Under the pieces are notes generated by a model. The model was not told where the DNA came from. It saw only the letters and a list, made by a program, of their open reading frames with translations, and searched no databases. Of a stretch of 64,000 nucleotides of DNA, positions 25,054 through 34,255 are shown piece after piece; position 1 is the first letter of the stretch; each line of letters opens with the position of its first letter. The DNA is from Mycobacterium dioxanotrophicus (GTDB lineage: Bacteria; Actinomycetota; Actinomycetes; Mycobacteriales; Mycobacteriaceae): contig NZ_CP020809.1 in the NCBI RefSeq assembly GCF_002157835.1, positions 3,968,001 to 4,032,000 on the forward strand. Reading direction: 5' to 3'. A program made the position numbers and the translations under genes.

Positions 25054-25933
25054 GCCGTACGGGCGGTTGCAGTACCGCGAGATCAACGGCCGCCGCATGG
25101 CCTACATCGACGAGGGCGACGGCACCGCCGCGTCGGCCATCGTGTTCCAGCACGGCAATCCCACCTCATCATACCTGTGGCGCAACGTGATGCCGCACCT
25201 GGAAGGGCTGGGCCGGCTGGTGGCGTGCGACCTCATCGGCATGGGTGGGTCGGACAAACTCGACGATTCCGGGCCCGACCGTTATCACTATGCAGAACAT
25301 CGCGATTTCCTCTTCAAGCTCTGGGATTCGCTCGACCTCGGCGACCGCGTGGTGCTGGTGTTGCACGACTGGGGATCGGCACTCGGATTCGACTGGGCCA
25401 ACCAGCATCGCGACCGCGTGGCCGGCATCGCCTATATGGAAGCCATCGCCACGCCGATGACGTGGTCGGACTGGCCCGACCAGGTGCGGGACGTGTTCCA
25501 GGGCTTCCGTTCCCCCAACGGCGAGTCAATGGTGCTGGAGCACAACATGTTTGTCGAAGGCGTACTACCGGGCGCGATCCGGCGCACCCTCACCGAAGCA
25601 GAGATGGACCACTACCGTGCCCCGTACCGCGAACCGGGTGAAGACCGCCGCCCCACATTGTCGTGGCCGCGCAACATCCCGGTCGAGGGCGAACCAGCCG
25701 ACGTGGTCGCCATTGTCGAGGACTATGGCACCTGGCTTGCGGCCAGTGACGTCCCGAAGCTGTTCGTCAACGCCGAGCCCGGCGCCATCATGCGCGGACG
25801 CATCCGCGAGTTCGCCCGGACCTGGCCGAACCAGACCGAAGTGACGGTCGCCGGTTCGCATTTCATCCAGGAAGACAGTCCCGACGAGATCGGGGCCGCA
25901 GTAGCCGAATTCGTGCGCAAGCTGGCCAGTTAG
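25040..25933 (+). CDS. dhaA: Haloalkane dehalogenase, LinB/DhaA type
   Basis: A 297-residue alpha/beta-hydrolase that replaces a halogen on an alkane with hydroxyl. The complete subfamily II active set is present: nucleophile Asp110 and halide-binding Trp111 (LHDWGSALG), halide-binding Asn40 (FQHGNPTSS), acid Glu134 (YMEAIATPM) and base His274 (GSHFIQED). Each is exactly two residues later than the LinB positions I recall (108, 109, 38, 132, 272). GAGGAGG precedes ATG 25040. M. tuberculosis carries a similar enzyme (Rv2579) beside its radical SAM gene; here the two are convergent and a TetR gene leads the operon. Confidence 0.93.
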   Translation: MASTEPYGRLQYREINGRRMAYIDEGDGTAASAIVFQHGNPTSSYLWRNVMPHLEGLGRLVACDLIGMGGSDKLDDSGPDRYHYAEHRDFLFKLWDSLDLGDRVVLVLHDWGSALGFDWANQHRDRVAGIAYMEAIATPMTWSDWPDQVRDVFQGFRSPNGESMVLEHNMFVEGVLPGAIRRTLTEAEMDHYRAPYREPGEDRRPTLSWPRNIPVEGEPADVVAIVEDYGTWLAASDVPKLFVNAEPGAIMRGRIREFARTWPNQTEVTVAGSHFIQEDSPDEIGAAVAEFVRKLAS

Positions 25934-25946
25934 ACACGCCGGCCCC

Positions 25947-26975
25947 TCAGAACAGTGTGGGCTGCGCCGGTGCCGCGACCTCGGATACGGCGCTGACGGG
26001 CGCCGCGGGTCCCCTGCCCGTCAGCCCGTAGCGCGCGAGCAGCGGTGCCACCCGGCTACGAAGCGCGCTGCGGTAATCCTGCGGCAGGTAGGCCCTGCGC
26101 CCGTACAAGCGCTCATATTCGGGCACGAGTTCGGGGTGCGACTGTTGCAGCCACTGCATGAACCAGCCACGGTTCGATCCACGGAGATGGAGGCCGAACA
26201 CCGTCGCCCCGGTCGCACCGGCCGACGCGATCTGGCTGAGCAACGCGTCGAGTTGTTCCGAGGAGTCGGTCAGGTACGGCAGCACCGGCGCCACCATCAC
26301 ATGGCAGCCCAGCCCTGCGTCGCGCACCGCAGAGATCAGGGCCAGCCGCGCCTGCGGCGACGGAGTGCCGGGTTCGACGTCACGATGCAAATCCGGATCG
26401 CCCACTGCCAGGGAGATCGCCACACTGGCCCCGGGCCCGTGGTGGGCCGCGTCGGCGACCAGCGGCAAGTCCCGGCGCAGGAGCGTGCCCTTGGTCAGGA
26501 TCGAGAAGGGAGTCCCGGAATCCGCCAGTGCGCCAATGATTCCCGGCATCAACGCATACTGGCCCTCCGCGCGCTGATACGGGTCGGTGTTGGTGCCCAA
26601 CGCCACCGCCTCCCGAGTCCAGGAACGACGGCGAAGCTCGCGGCGCAAAACCTCGACCACGTTGGTCTTGACCACAACCTGGGTGTCGAAATCCACTCCG
26701 GAGTCGAAGTCCAGGTACTCGTGGGTCGGCCGGGCGAAACAGTACCGGCAGGCGTGCGAGCACCCCCGGTAACCGTTGACGGTGAAGCGGAACGGGAGCG
26801 CCGACGACGCGGGAATCTTGTTCAGCGCCGACTTGCACAACACCTCGTGGAAGGTGATGCCGTCGAACTGCGGGGTGCGTACGCTGCGCACGAATCCCAG
26901 CCGTTGCAGGCCGGGTAGCGCGCCGTCGTCGACCCGCACCCCCTGCCCGTCCCAGCGCATCCATTCATCGAACAT
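25947..26975 (-). CDS. Rv2578c-family radical SAM protein
   Basis: A 342-residue radical SAM enzyme. The cluster-binding triad is C72-x3-C76-x2-C79 in GCSHACRYCFARP. The rest of the barrel includes EGQYALMPGI, PFSILTKGTLLRRDL and CHVMVAPVLPYLTD, which place it in the SplB-like group together with Rv2578c. Its reaction is unknown. It is convergent with the dehalogenase, 13 nt between stops. It starts 39 nt downstream of the LacI-type gene stop on the same strand. Confidence 0.9.
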   Translation of the reverse strand: MFDEWMRWDGQGVRVDDGALPGLQRLGFVRSVRTPQFDGITFHEVLCKSALNKIPASSALPFRFTVNGYRGCSHACRYCFARPTHEYLDFDSGVDFDTQVVVKTNVVEVLRRELRRRSWTREAVALGTNTDPYQRAEGQYALMPGIIGALADSGTPFSILTKGTLLRRDLPLVADAAHHGPGASVAISLAVGDPDLHRDVEPGTPSPQARLALISAVRDAGLGCHVMVAPVLPYLTDSSEQLDALLSQIASAGATGATVFGLHLRGSNRGWFMQWLQQSHPELVPEYERLYGRRAYLPQDYRSALRSRVAPLLARYGLTGRGPAAPVSAVSEVAAPAQPTLF

Positions 26976-27014
26976 CCGTTCGACCAGAATGTCAAGAACC
27001 TCCGCCGGACCGTG

Positions 27015-28049
27015 TCACGCCAGGCTGGAGCAGTTCACATCGGCCGTCGACTTACGTACCACCAGAACGGGTTTCGTGCGCCGCTGGCCGCCGGGCCGGC
27101 CGGCCAGCGCATCGGCGAGCAGTTGCACGGAATCGCAGCCCATGTCGAACGCGTGCGATTCGACCGAGGTCAGCGGGACATGCATCTCGGCGGTGAGCGC
27201 GATGTTGTTGAAGCCGATCAGGGACACGTCCCCGCCGACGCGCAGCCCGTGGGCGCGGATCGCGCCGGCGGCACCGATGGCGGCGAAATCGTTGACCGCG
27301 AAGAGCGCGGTCGGCGGCGACGCGGTGGCGAGCAATCGGTCGGCAGCGGCATGCCCGCCCTGGCTGTCCAGGCCCGAGAACACGATGTTGCCCGCCGGGA
27401 CGTCGATGCCCGCCTCGCGGAAACGGTCGACAAAGCCTGCGGGCCGGTCGATTCCGGTGCTTGCGTGCGCCAGACCGGCGATGACGCCCACCCGTCGATG
27501 CCCCAGCTCCAGCAGGTGTTCGGCCGCCAACCGGCCGCCGAGGTAGTTGTCGCAGGTTGCCGAGGGGTAGTCGGCGACGCTTCGGTTCACGAGCACGAAG
27601 GGCACCTCGCGCTTGGTGAGCTCTTCGAGGACGGCGTGATCGTCGGCCCGCGCGTCGCCGAGGATGAGCCCGTCGACGCGGCGATCCAGCATCATCTCGA
27701 TCCGCATGCGCTGCCGGTCGGGCTCGTCCTGGGTGTTTGCGACGAACGCCGTCAGGCCCCGCTCCGCGGCGGCGGATTCGATGCCCTCGTAGACCGTGGC
27801 GAGCACGACATCGCTGAGCCTCGGCACCAGCACACCGACCAAGTTGGTGCGCTTGGTGCGCAGGCTCGCCGCGTGCGGATTCGAGCGGTAGTTGACCTCG
27901 GCCGCACGTTGACGGATCCGTTCGGCGGTGGCTCCCGAGGCTGCACGCTCCCCGGCCCGCATGCCGTTGAGCACGCGCGCGACCGTCGAAACATGCAGGC
28001 CGAGGTCATCGGCGATCGACTGCAGCGTGGCCTGCTTCGACTTCCCCAC
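27015..28049 (-). CDS. LacI-family repressor of the nitrilase operon
   Basis: A 344-residue regulator. The DNA-binding domain is TLQSIADDLGLHVSTVARVLNG (about 8-29) with the hinge-like segment ASLRTKRTNLVGVLVP; a periplasmic-binding-protein-type ligand domain follows (ILGDARADDHAVL, NYLGGRLAAEHLLELGHRRVGVI). GTG 28049 is chosen because upstream codons run through the operator and promoter. It is divergent from the nitrilase operon, with two perfect palindromes between them, so it very likely represses that operon and responds to its substrate or a product. Confidence 0.9.
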   Translation of the reverse strand: MGKSKQATLQSIADDLGLHVSTVARVLNGMRAGERAASGATAERIRQRAAEVNYRSNPHAASLRTKRTNLVGVLVPRLSDVVLATVYEGIESAAAERGLTAFVANTQDEPDRQRMRIEMMLDRRVDGLILGDARADDHAVLEELTKREVPFVLVNRSVADYPSATCDNYLGGRLAAEHLLELGHRRVGVIAGLAHASTGIDRPAGFVDRFREAGIDVPAGNIVFSGLDSQGGHAAADRLLATASPPTALFAVNDFAAIGAAGAIRAHGLRVGGDVSLIGFNNIALTAEMHVPLTSVESHAFDMGCDSVQLLADALAGRPGGQRRTKPVLVVRKSTADVNCSSLA

Positions 28050-28093
28050 TTCACTCTCTCTTGTTTGCTGAGATGCGGTCGTGCGGCCAGCCC

Positions 28094-28123
28094 TTGACAG
28101 TGGCGCGCAACACGGAGCAGTAT
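28094..28123 (+). promoter_or_regulatory. Candidate promoter of the nitrilase operon
   Basis: A perfect -35 TTGACA (28094-28099) is followed after 18 nt by the -10-like CAGTAT (28118-28123) in an AGTATAG context. Start of transcription would fall on the first LacI operator. The -10 is weak. Confidence 0.45.
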
Positions 28124-28126
28124 AGC

Positions 28127-28151
28127 CCGAACGTTCGGCCCGAACGTTCGG
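28127..28151. promoter_or_regulatory. Tandem LacI operators (CCGAACGTTCGG x2)
   Basis: Two perfect 12-bp palindromes at 28127-28138 and 28140-28151, separated by one base, lie between the divergent LacI and nitrilase genes and just after the candidate promoter. LacI-family repressors typically use palindromes with a central CG, as here. Confidence 0.8.
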
Positions 28152-28216
28152 GCAAATGGGCCGGACGTGTCGAGTTCCTCGACTCGACTCCGACAACAAT
28201 GGGACAAGGACGCGTA

Positions 28217-29128
28217 ATGCCTGATCAAAACGCCTCATCCACCGATCACCGGTACAGCCCAGCTCGGGTGGCCGTCGTGCAGTTCAACCCCCAGGTCGGG
28301 GTGGAGAACCTCAAGGCCAACTCCGAAGCGGTCTACGAACGCCTCAACGCAGCGGTAGCTGAGGGCGCAAACCTCATCGTGCTGCCCGAGCTCGCCACGA
28401 CGGGCTACACCTTCGAATCCCGGGAAGAGGCCTATGCCCATGCCGAATCCGTGCCGTCGGGCGCGACGGTCGCCGGCTGGGTGGAGTTCGCCGCACGCCA
28501 CGACGTGTACATCGCCGGATGTCTGCCCGAACTCGACGGCGTCGAACTCTTCGACACCGCTGTGCTGGTCGGGCCGGACGGCTACATCGGCAAGTACCGC
28601 AAGACCCATCTGTGGAACGAGGAGAAGCTGTTCTTCTCCCCCGGCGACCTCGGGTACCCGGTATTTCCCACGCGCATCGGCAGGATCGGCCTGCTGGTCT
28701 GCTGGGATATCTGGTTCCCGGAGACCGCGCGGATCGTCGCGCAACAGGGCGCCGACATCATCTGCATCCCGACCGGCTGGGTCTGGACGCCGCCGCCCCT
28801 GTACGACGCGAGCGGCACCTGCATGGCCGCATACCTGACCATGACGGCCGCGCACGTCAACAACGTGTTCATCGCGACCGCTGACCGGATCGGCACCGAA
28901 CGGACGTCGGGCTTCATGGGCAACTCGCTCATCGCGGGGACCAACGGCTGGCCCATCGACCGGATCGCCGGGCCGGACGAGGACACCATCCTCTACGCCG
29001 ACATCGACATCACGGCGTCCCGCGGCGCACCGATCTGGAATCAGTTCAACGACCTGCACCGCGACCGCCGCACCGATCTCTACGATCAGCTGCTGGGTTA
29101 CCGCGGCGGCTCGGCGCTGCCCCGCTAG
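28217..29128 (+). CDS. Nitrilase-superfamily carbon-nitrogen hydrolase
   Basis: A 303-residue enzyme cleaving a nitrile or amide C-N bond. The Glu-Lys-Cys triad is complete: Glu58 (LPELATTGY), Lys129 (KYRKTHLW) and Cys162 (VCWDIWFPE). The HLWNEEKLFFSPGD stretch after Lys and the TGWVWTPPP loop resemble aliphatic amidases and beta-ureido or nitrilase-like branches, so nitrilase versus amidase cannot be settled. ATG 28217 follows AAGGA by 6 nt. It is the first gene of a five-gene operon with membrane protein, amidase, fumarase and hydrolase. Confidence 0.9.
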   Translation: MPDQNASSTDHRYSPARVAVVQFNPQVGVENLKANSEAVYERLNAAVAEGANLIVLPELATTGYTFESREEAYAHAESVPSGATVAGWVEFAARHDVYIAGCLPELDGVELFDTAVLVGPDGYIGKYRKTHLWNEEKLFFSPGDLGYPVFPTRIGRIGLLVCWDIWFPETARIVAQQGADIICIPTGWVWTPPPLYDASGTCMAAYLTMTAAHVNNVFIATADRIGTERTSGFMGNSLIAGTNGWPIDRIAGPDEDTILYADIDITASRGAPIWNQFNDLHRDRRTDLYDQLLGYRGGSALPR

Positions 29129-29137
29129 GGCCGCGCC

Positions 29138-30268
29138 ATGACATCCGCGCCGTCGACACGGTCCCGAAGCGGCTCCCTTCCCCTGTGGCCGCTCATCGCC
29201 GCCGTCTGCCTGGTTGCCGTTCTACTGTGGAGCGGCAGCCTGCGGGCCGCGGCCCCGCTGCTCAACGTGATCGCCTCTGCGGCAAGCGAACCCAACTTCT
29301 ACAGCAGTGCGCTCTCGGGTCTGGGGCTGCTGGCCGGCGGCGCGCTGGCACATTGGCTGCAGACCCGCAGGCGGGCAGCCCAAGGCTTCGCGCAGGCCTG
29401 CGGCTCGGGAATGTGGGTCCCGATGCTGGCCAGCGCCCTGCTCGGGGTAGCCGTCAGCGCTCTAGCCTGGGGCTGGACCCTGTCACCGGGCACGTGGCAG
29501 CCGCTGTTCGCGCCCTTCGTGTCGGTCTCTCCGACCATCGTGCTGATGTTCGGCTCCGACATCCCGACGGTGCTCACCGGCGGAGTACTCGGCGGGCTCG
29601 TCACACCCGGGCTGTCGGTGCTCGGCGCGAGCGTCATCTGCCCGAGGCTCGGACTCGCCCCGGTGGTGGGTGTGACGGCAGGCATGGCGTTGGCGGCGGT
29701 GCTCGCCTTCACCGTATGCCGGCACCTGCCCTGGCTGCCCGCGCCACTGCACTTGCGCCGCCCGCCCGAACCGGCGCCGACCACCGCACCGCAAAAGCGT
29801 GGTCCCGTCTGGGTTTTGCGCCGCAGCCTGGCCGATTTCTCCGAAGCGCAGTTCTTCGGCAGCGAATGGGCGAGCCTCGGGTTGATAGCAGGCGCGCTCA
29901 TCACCTTCCTGCTGAACCCGGCGGCACCGGCCTACGGGTCGGGACTGCTGCCGCAGATCCTGACCGCTCAGGCGGTCGCGGCCGTCGTCGCGGTGACCGT
30001 GTGGCGCGGACGCTGGGCTCGTCGGCCGTTCTATCCGACCTTCGTCCCGGTCGTGTCCGTCGCCCCGGCGTGCGTGCTGGCCTACGGCGGCAGCCTGCCT
30101 TCGGTGCTGGCCGGCGCCGTGCTCGGCGCGGTGCTCAGCCCGCCGCTGGCCGCGGCGATCTCGGCACGACTGCCCGCCGACTTTCATCCCTTCATCGGGA
30201 ACGTGGCCGCGATGGCGGTGGCCACCGCATCGATCGTCCCTGCCCTGCAACTACTTCCAGGAATCTGA
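29138..30268 (+). CDS. Polytopic membrane protein with internal duplication, unknown family
   Basis: A 376-residue hydrophobic protein with roughly ten membrane segments. I do not recognise the family. Two halves resemble each other: FVSVSPTIVLMFGSDIPTVL with GGVLGGLVTPGLS (about 128-165), and FVPVVSVAPACVLAYGGSLP with SVLAGAVLGAVLSPPLA (about 303-340). Each half also has an early GSGM/GSGLLPQ element. Duplicated halves are typical of transporters. A polar, Pro-rich linker with KRG lies between them near 210-225. Placed between nitrilase and amidase, it may carry the operon's substrate, but that is inference. Confidence 0.7.
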   Translation: MTSAPSTRSRSGSLPLWPLIAAVCLVAVLLWSGSLRAAAPLLNVIASAASEPNFYSSALSGLGLLAGGALAHWLQTRRRAAQGFAQACGSGMWVPMLASALLGVAVSALAWGWTLSPGTWQPLFAPFVSVSPTIVLMFGSDIPTVLTGGVLGGLVTPGLSVLGASVICPRLGLAPVVGVTAGMALAAVLAFTVCRHLPWLPAPLHLRRPPEPAPTTAPQKRGPVWVLRRSLADFSEAQFFGSEWASLGLIAGALITFLLNPAAPAYGSGLLPQILTAQAVAAVVAVTVWRGRWARRPFYPTFVPVVSVAPACVLAYGGSLPSVLAGAVLGAVLSPPLAAAISARLPADFHPFIGNVAAMAVATASIVPALQLLPGI

Positions 30269-30269
30269 C

Positions 30270-31616
30270 ATGACCGACATTGCCGACCCCGCCGTGTTGA
30301 ACGGCTACTTCCGCGACCGCGAACTCAGCGCCCTGGCTGCGGAGCTCCGTGCCGGCCAAACGACGAGCGCGGAACTCGTCGAACAAAGCCTGGCCGCGAT
30401 CTCCCGGCTCAATCCGATTCTCAACGCCTTCACCGCCGTTGACGCCGAAGGGGCCCGTGCCGCAGCCCGCACCGCCGATCAAGAGCGCGCCCAGGGATGC
30501 GACCGCGGTGTGCTGCACGGGATCCCGGTATCGGTCAAAGATCTCCTCGACATCGCCGGGCAGATCACCACGTCGGGCTCCCTGGTGAATCCGCGCCTCG
30601 CGGCCGCCGACGCCGAATGTGTTCGCCGACTGCGTGCCGCCGGTGCGGTGATCGTCGGCAAGAACGTGCTGCACGAGTTCGCATACGGCGCCACCGGTGA
30701 CCGCTCCGCACATGGCCCTTCTCGTAACCCCTGGGATGCCAACAAGATCAGCGGGGGCTCGAGCGGCGGGAGCGCCGTCGCCACGGCCGCCGGCATGGTG
30801 CCGCTTGCCGTCGGCACCGACACCGCAGGCTCGGTACGCGTGCCCGCCGCGCTGTGTGGTGTGGCCGGTTTCAAACCGGCCTACGGGGCGATCTCCACCG
30901 TCGGCGTCCGCGCGCTGGCAGCCTCGCTCGATCATGTCGGAGTTTTCGCGACCACGGCGTCGGGCGTGGCGGATGCCTACGCGGTCATGGCCAGTGATCC
31001 GATACGTCCGATCGACGCGGCGCCGCGCGTCGGCTGGGTCGATCCCGAGTGCTTCGGCCCGTGTGACCCCGCGATCGTCGCCTGTGTGCGCGACGCCCTC
31101 GGACGCGCCGGGATCAGTGTCGAGGGCACCGCCCGCCTGCCGTTCTCGGCAGGTGAATTGTTCTCGGTGCTGAGCATCCTGCAGTCCAGCGAGGCCTATG
31201 CCGAACACGTCGAAGACCTGGCCGGGCATGAGCACACCATCGACGCCGAGGTGGTCGAGCGTCTGCAACGAGGGCGCGACACCGCCGCCTGGCAATACGT
31301 GCGCGCGGGCCGGCAGCGCGACACGTTGCGCACTGCGGCCGCAGAGCTGTTCGACCGCTTCGACGTGCTCGCGATGCCGACCGTCCCGACGGTGGCCACC
31401 GACCTCGATCAGCGTGCACACGAAATCGACGGCCACGCAGTCGAAGTGCGCTCGGCGCTATTGTCTTTGACCTGCCCGTGGAACCTCACCGGCCATCCCG
31501 CACTCAGTGTGCCCGCGGGCAGTGTGTCTGGCCTTCCCGTCGGGCTGCAGCTCATCACTACCCCCGGCGACGAAGGCATGCTCTTCGAACTGGCATCCCG
31601 AATCGAACGGTCATGA
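30270..31616 (+). CDS. Amidase-signature amidase
   Basis: A 448-residue amidase. The Ser-cisSer-Lys triad is visible: Lys90 ([11 protein letters not shown]), the cis-Ser in GGSSGGSAV (about 164) and nucleophile Ser188 in [13 protein letters not shown]. The C-terminal part ([16 protein letters not shown] and GLPVGLQLI) is intact. It begins 2 nt after the membrane protein gene and overlaps the fumarase start by 4 nt. Together with the nitrilase it could convert a nitrile or diamide stepwise to a carboxylic acid. Confidence 0.92.
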   Translation: MTDIADPAVLNGYFRDRELSALAAELRAGQTTSAELVEQSLAAISRLNPILNAFTAVDAEGARAAARTADQERAQGCDRGVLHGIPVSVKDLLDIAGQITTSGSLVNPRLAAADAECVRRLRAAGAVIVGKNVLHEFAYGATGDRSAHGPSRNPWDANKISGGSSGGSAVATAAGMVPLAVGTDTAGSVRVPAALCGVAGFKPAYGAISTVGVRALAASLDHVGVFATTASGVADAYAVMASDPIRPIDAAPRVGWVDPECFGPCDPAIVACVRDALGRAGISVEGTARLPFSAGELFSVLSILQSSEAYAEHVEDLAGHEHTIDAEVVERLQRGRDTAAWQYVRAGRQRDTLRTAAAELFDRFDVLAMPTVPTVATDLDQRAHEIDGHAVEVRSALLSLTCPWNLTGHPALSVPAGSVSGLPVGLQLITTPGDEGMLFELASRIERS

Positions 31617-33253
31617 GCATCGACTACACGCCACTTCTGCCGACCGGTCCCGACGATGCGCAGTATCGCAGGCTCGACACCGATCCCGTCGGCGTTGTCA
31701 GCGCAGCGGGCCGGGAATTCCTGGCGATCTCCCCCGCGACCCTTGAGCGCTTGGCATTCGAGGCCTACCGGGACGTGTCACACTTGTTGCGTACCAACCA
31801 TCTTCGGCAGGTCGCGAAGATCCTCGACGACCCGGAGTCGTCGGCCAACGATCGCTACGTCGCCACCGAGCTGCTGCGTAACGCGAACATCGCCGCAGCA
31901 GGGGTGCTGCCGATGTGCCAGGACACCGGGACCGCCATCGTGCATGCCTGGCGGGGGCAACACGTCCTCACCGACGGGCGCGACGCCGAGCATCTGTCGC
32001 GGGGCATCGCCCGCGCGTACACGACGCTGAACCTGCGCTACTCGCAACTCGCGCCGCTGTCGATGTTCGATGAGCGCAACACCGGATCCAATCTGCCGGC
32101 CCAGATCGAGATCCTCGCCGACGGTGACGACACCTACCGCTTCCTGTTCATGGCGAAAGGCTGTGGCAGCGCCAACAAGAGCTTCCTGTTTCAGCAGACA
32201 CCGGCACTGCTCAACCCGGCGGCCCTGCGGGATTTCATCGTGGCCCGCGCCGCCGAGATCGGCACCTCGGCGTGTCCGCCTTACCACCTGGCGGTGGTGA
32301 TCGGTGGCACCAGCGCCGAATTCGCCCTCAAGACCGCGAAACTCGCGTCCGCGCACTACCTCGACAGTTTGCCGACTTCAGGATCATTGTCCGGTAACGG
32401 TTTTCGCGATCTCGATTTCGAACGGCAGATCCTCACGGCCACCCAGCAGCTGGGAATCGGAGCGCAGTTCGGCGGCAAGTACTTCTGCCACGACGTCCGG
32501 GTGGTGCGGCTGCCCCGCCACGGTGGTTCTCTGCCCATCGCCCTGGCCGTGTCGTGCGCGGCGGACCGCCATGTCCTCGGGAAGGTCACGCGTGACGGCG
32601 TGTTCCTCGAACACCTCGAAACCGACCCGGCCCGGTTCCTGCCGGACGCGGTACCGGAATCCGACCTTGACGTCGTCCGCATCGACCTCGACCAGTCCCT
32701 GGACCACACCCGCGCCCAACTGTCCGGTCATCCGGTCGGCACCCGGGTCTCGCTGAGCGGAACCATGGTGGTGGCACGGGATCTCGCGCATGCCAAGATC
32801 CGCGAGCGGCTCGACGCGGGCGAGCCGTTGCCGGAGTATCTGCGTCGTCACCCCGTGTACTACGCGGGCCCCGCCAAACGCCCGCAGGGATATCCATCCG
32901 GGTCGTTCGGACCAACGACGGCCGGGCGCATGGATTCCTACGTCGAGCAGTTCCAGGCGGCGGGCGGTTCGCTGGTGATGCTCGCCAAGGGCAATCGCTC
33001 CGACGCGGTCCGGCGGTCATGTCAGGCACATGGCGGGTTCTATCTGGGATCGGTCGGCGGGCCCGCCGCGCGCGTGGCCCACGACTGCATCACGTCGATC
33101 GAGACGCTCGAATACGGCGAACTGGGCATGGAAGCCGTGCTCAAGATCCGCGTCGAGGATTTCCCGGCGTTCATCGTCATCGATGACAAGGGCAACGACT
33201 TCTACCACCGCGACAACCGCACCCTACTGACGATCGGAACTGCGCCACAATGA
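31613..33253 (+). CDS. Class I (iron-sulfur) fumarate hydratase family enzyme
   Basis: A 546-residue single-chain class I hydro-lyase. Cluster-type Cys residues are Cys102 ([10 protein letters not shown]) and those in [15 protein letters not shown] and KYFCHDVRV; the first two lie in the alpha domain, and the beta domain holds [15 protein letters not shown] and [29 protein letters not shown]. Mycobacteria normally use a class II fumarase, so this is probably a pathway enzyme acting on fumarate, mesaconate or a tartrate-like acid. ATG 31613 overlaps the amidase stop, and its own stop overlaps the hydrolase start. Confidence 0.92.
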   Translation: MSIDYTPLLPTGPDDAQYRRLDTDPVGVVSAAGREFLAISPATLERLAFEAYRDVSHLLRTNHLRQVAKILDDPESSANDRYVATELLRNANIAAAGVLPMCQDTGTAIVHAWRGQHVLTDGRDAEHLSRGIARAYTTLNLRYSQLAPLSMFDERNTGSNLPAQIEILADGDDTYRFLFMAKGCGSANKSFLFQQTPALLNPAALRDFIVARAAEIGTSACPPYHLAVVIGGTSAEFALKTAKLASAHYLDSLPTSGSLSGNGFRDLDFERQILTATQQLGIGAQFGGKYFCHDVRVVRLPRHGGSLPIALAVSCAADRHVLGKVTRDGVFLEHLETDPARFLPDAVPESDLDVVRIDLDQSLDHTRAQLSGHPVGTRVSLSGTMVVARDLAHAKIRERLDAGEPLPEYLRRHPVYYAGPAKRPQGYPSGSFGPTTAGRMDSYVEQFQAAGGSLVMLAKGNRSDAVRRSCQAHGGFYLGSVGGPAARVAHDCITSIETLEYGELGMEAVLKIRVEDFPAFIVIDDKGNDFYHRDNRTLLTIGTAPQ

Positions 33254-34068
33254 CTTTCACTCAGTCAGAGACCCGGCCTTTCACCATGGAGCGCGGTGGG
33301 ACCACGCTGACCGCCGAAATCCGTCCCGGCCAAGGCACACCGATACTCGTCGTGCCCGGCGTCATGGCCGACGCAGCCACCTGGCGCTCCGTCGTCGCCG
33401 CGATCGACCTGCCGAATCCCGTGGTCACGATCAACCGGCGCGGCCGGTCCCCGAGCGGCGGGCTCGGAGCCGACTATTCGGTGCGGGTCGAGATCGACGA
33501 TCTGCGCCGCACGATCGACTCGCTCGGCGCGGTACATCTCGTGGGCTGGAGCTACGGGGCCCTCATCGCCCTGGAAACCGCGATCGGGTGCGCGGCGGTC
33601 CGATCCTTGACGGCGTACGAACCCGTCGGCGCGCCCTTCGCACCGGACGCGGTCGACGTCATCCGGGCCGCCACAGCCGTGGGCGATCTGGACCGCGCCG
33701 TCGAACTCGTCAACACCGCCGTGTCCGGATTCTCCGAGGACTACGTGGCAGAACTGCGGCGGACCCCGGCCTGGCCGGTCCTGCGGCAACTCGCCGAGCC
33801 GTTGGGCGAGGAACTGGCCGCCATCAACGACTACCGGCCGTCGTGGAAAGACTATGCGCGCCTTCAGATCCCGGTGACCCTGATCCTCGGGGCACGCAAC
33901 GAGAACCTGGCCCCATACGGGACCGCGTTCGCGCCCTTTGCGGCCGCGCTCGCACACTCACGCGTGGCCCGGCTGCCCGAGCAGGGTCATCTGGCGCACG
34001 TGGAAGCCCCCGCGGAACTCGCCGCCGCCATCGCGACCGCGGTCGGGCAGGCAGAGGGAGACGGGTAG
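33250..34068 (+). CDS. Alpha/beta-fold hydrolase
   Basis: A 272-residue hydrolase. The nucleophile elbow is [10 protein letters not shown] (Ser at about 99), the catalytic His is in [11 protein letters not shown] near the C-terminus, and an acid is probably in the strand before [11 protein letters not shown]. The oxyanion region is [11 protein letters not shown]. It is the last gene of the LacI-controlled operon, coupled by ATGA to the fumarase. It might release the starting compound from an ester; no direct evidence. Confidence 0.88.
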   Translation: MTFTQSETRPFTMERGGTTLTAEIRPGQGTPILVVPGVMADAATWRSVVAAIDLPNPVVTINRRGRSPSGGLGADYSVRVEIDDLRRTIDSLGAVHLVGWSYGALIALETAIGCAAVRSLTAYEPVGAPFAPDAVDVIRAATAVGDLDRAVELVNTAVSGFSEDYVAELRRTPAWPVLRQLAEPLGEELAAINDYRPSWKDYARLQIPVTLILGARNENLAPYGTAFAPFAAALAHSRVARLPEQGHLAHVEAPAELAAAIATAVGQAEGDG

Positions 34069-34076
34069 CGCTGGGT

Positions 34077-34112
34077 GCGCCGGTGCCGCGGTTTCGGGTA
34101 CGGCACCGGCGC
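34077..34112 (+). terminator. Hairpin after the nitrilase operon
   Basis: GCGCCGGTGCCG (34077-34088) and CGGCACCGGCGC (34101-34112) form a perfect 12-bp GC-rich stem with a 12-nt loop, 8 nt after the hydrolase stop. There is no T-run, as is common for mycobacterial 3'-end hairpins. The remainder of the gap to 34255 shows nothing else. Confidence 0.6.
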
Positions 34113-34255
34113 CCGCCGTGGGCGGCTCGCCCAGTCGATCCGTACCAGGCCACCGATGGGTGACGCCACGGTACGAAGCAGGCAGCGACAGCCGGCGAAA
34201 CCGATTCTGTCGCACGCCTTCTATCGAACAACCGTTCGAGCCATTTGTCAAACCG

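Noticed and set aside
28127..28151. Tandem palindromes considered as a terminator or mobile repeat
   Set aside because: They lie between two divergent gene starts next to a TTGACA promoter, and the adjacent gene encodes a LacI-type repressor, so operators are the simpler reading.
29185..30273. 362-codon second plus-strand frame within the membrane protein gene
   Set aside because: It is an Arg/Ala/Gly-rich shifted frame of a clearly hydrophobic membrane protein gene; the membrane segments exist only in the first frame.
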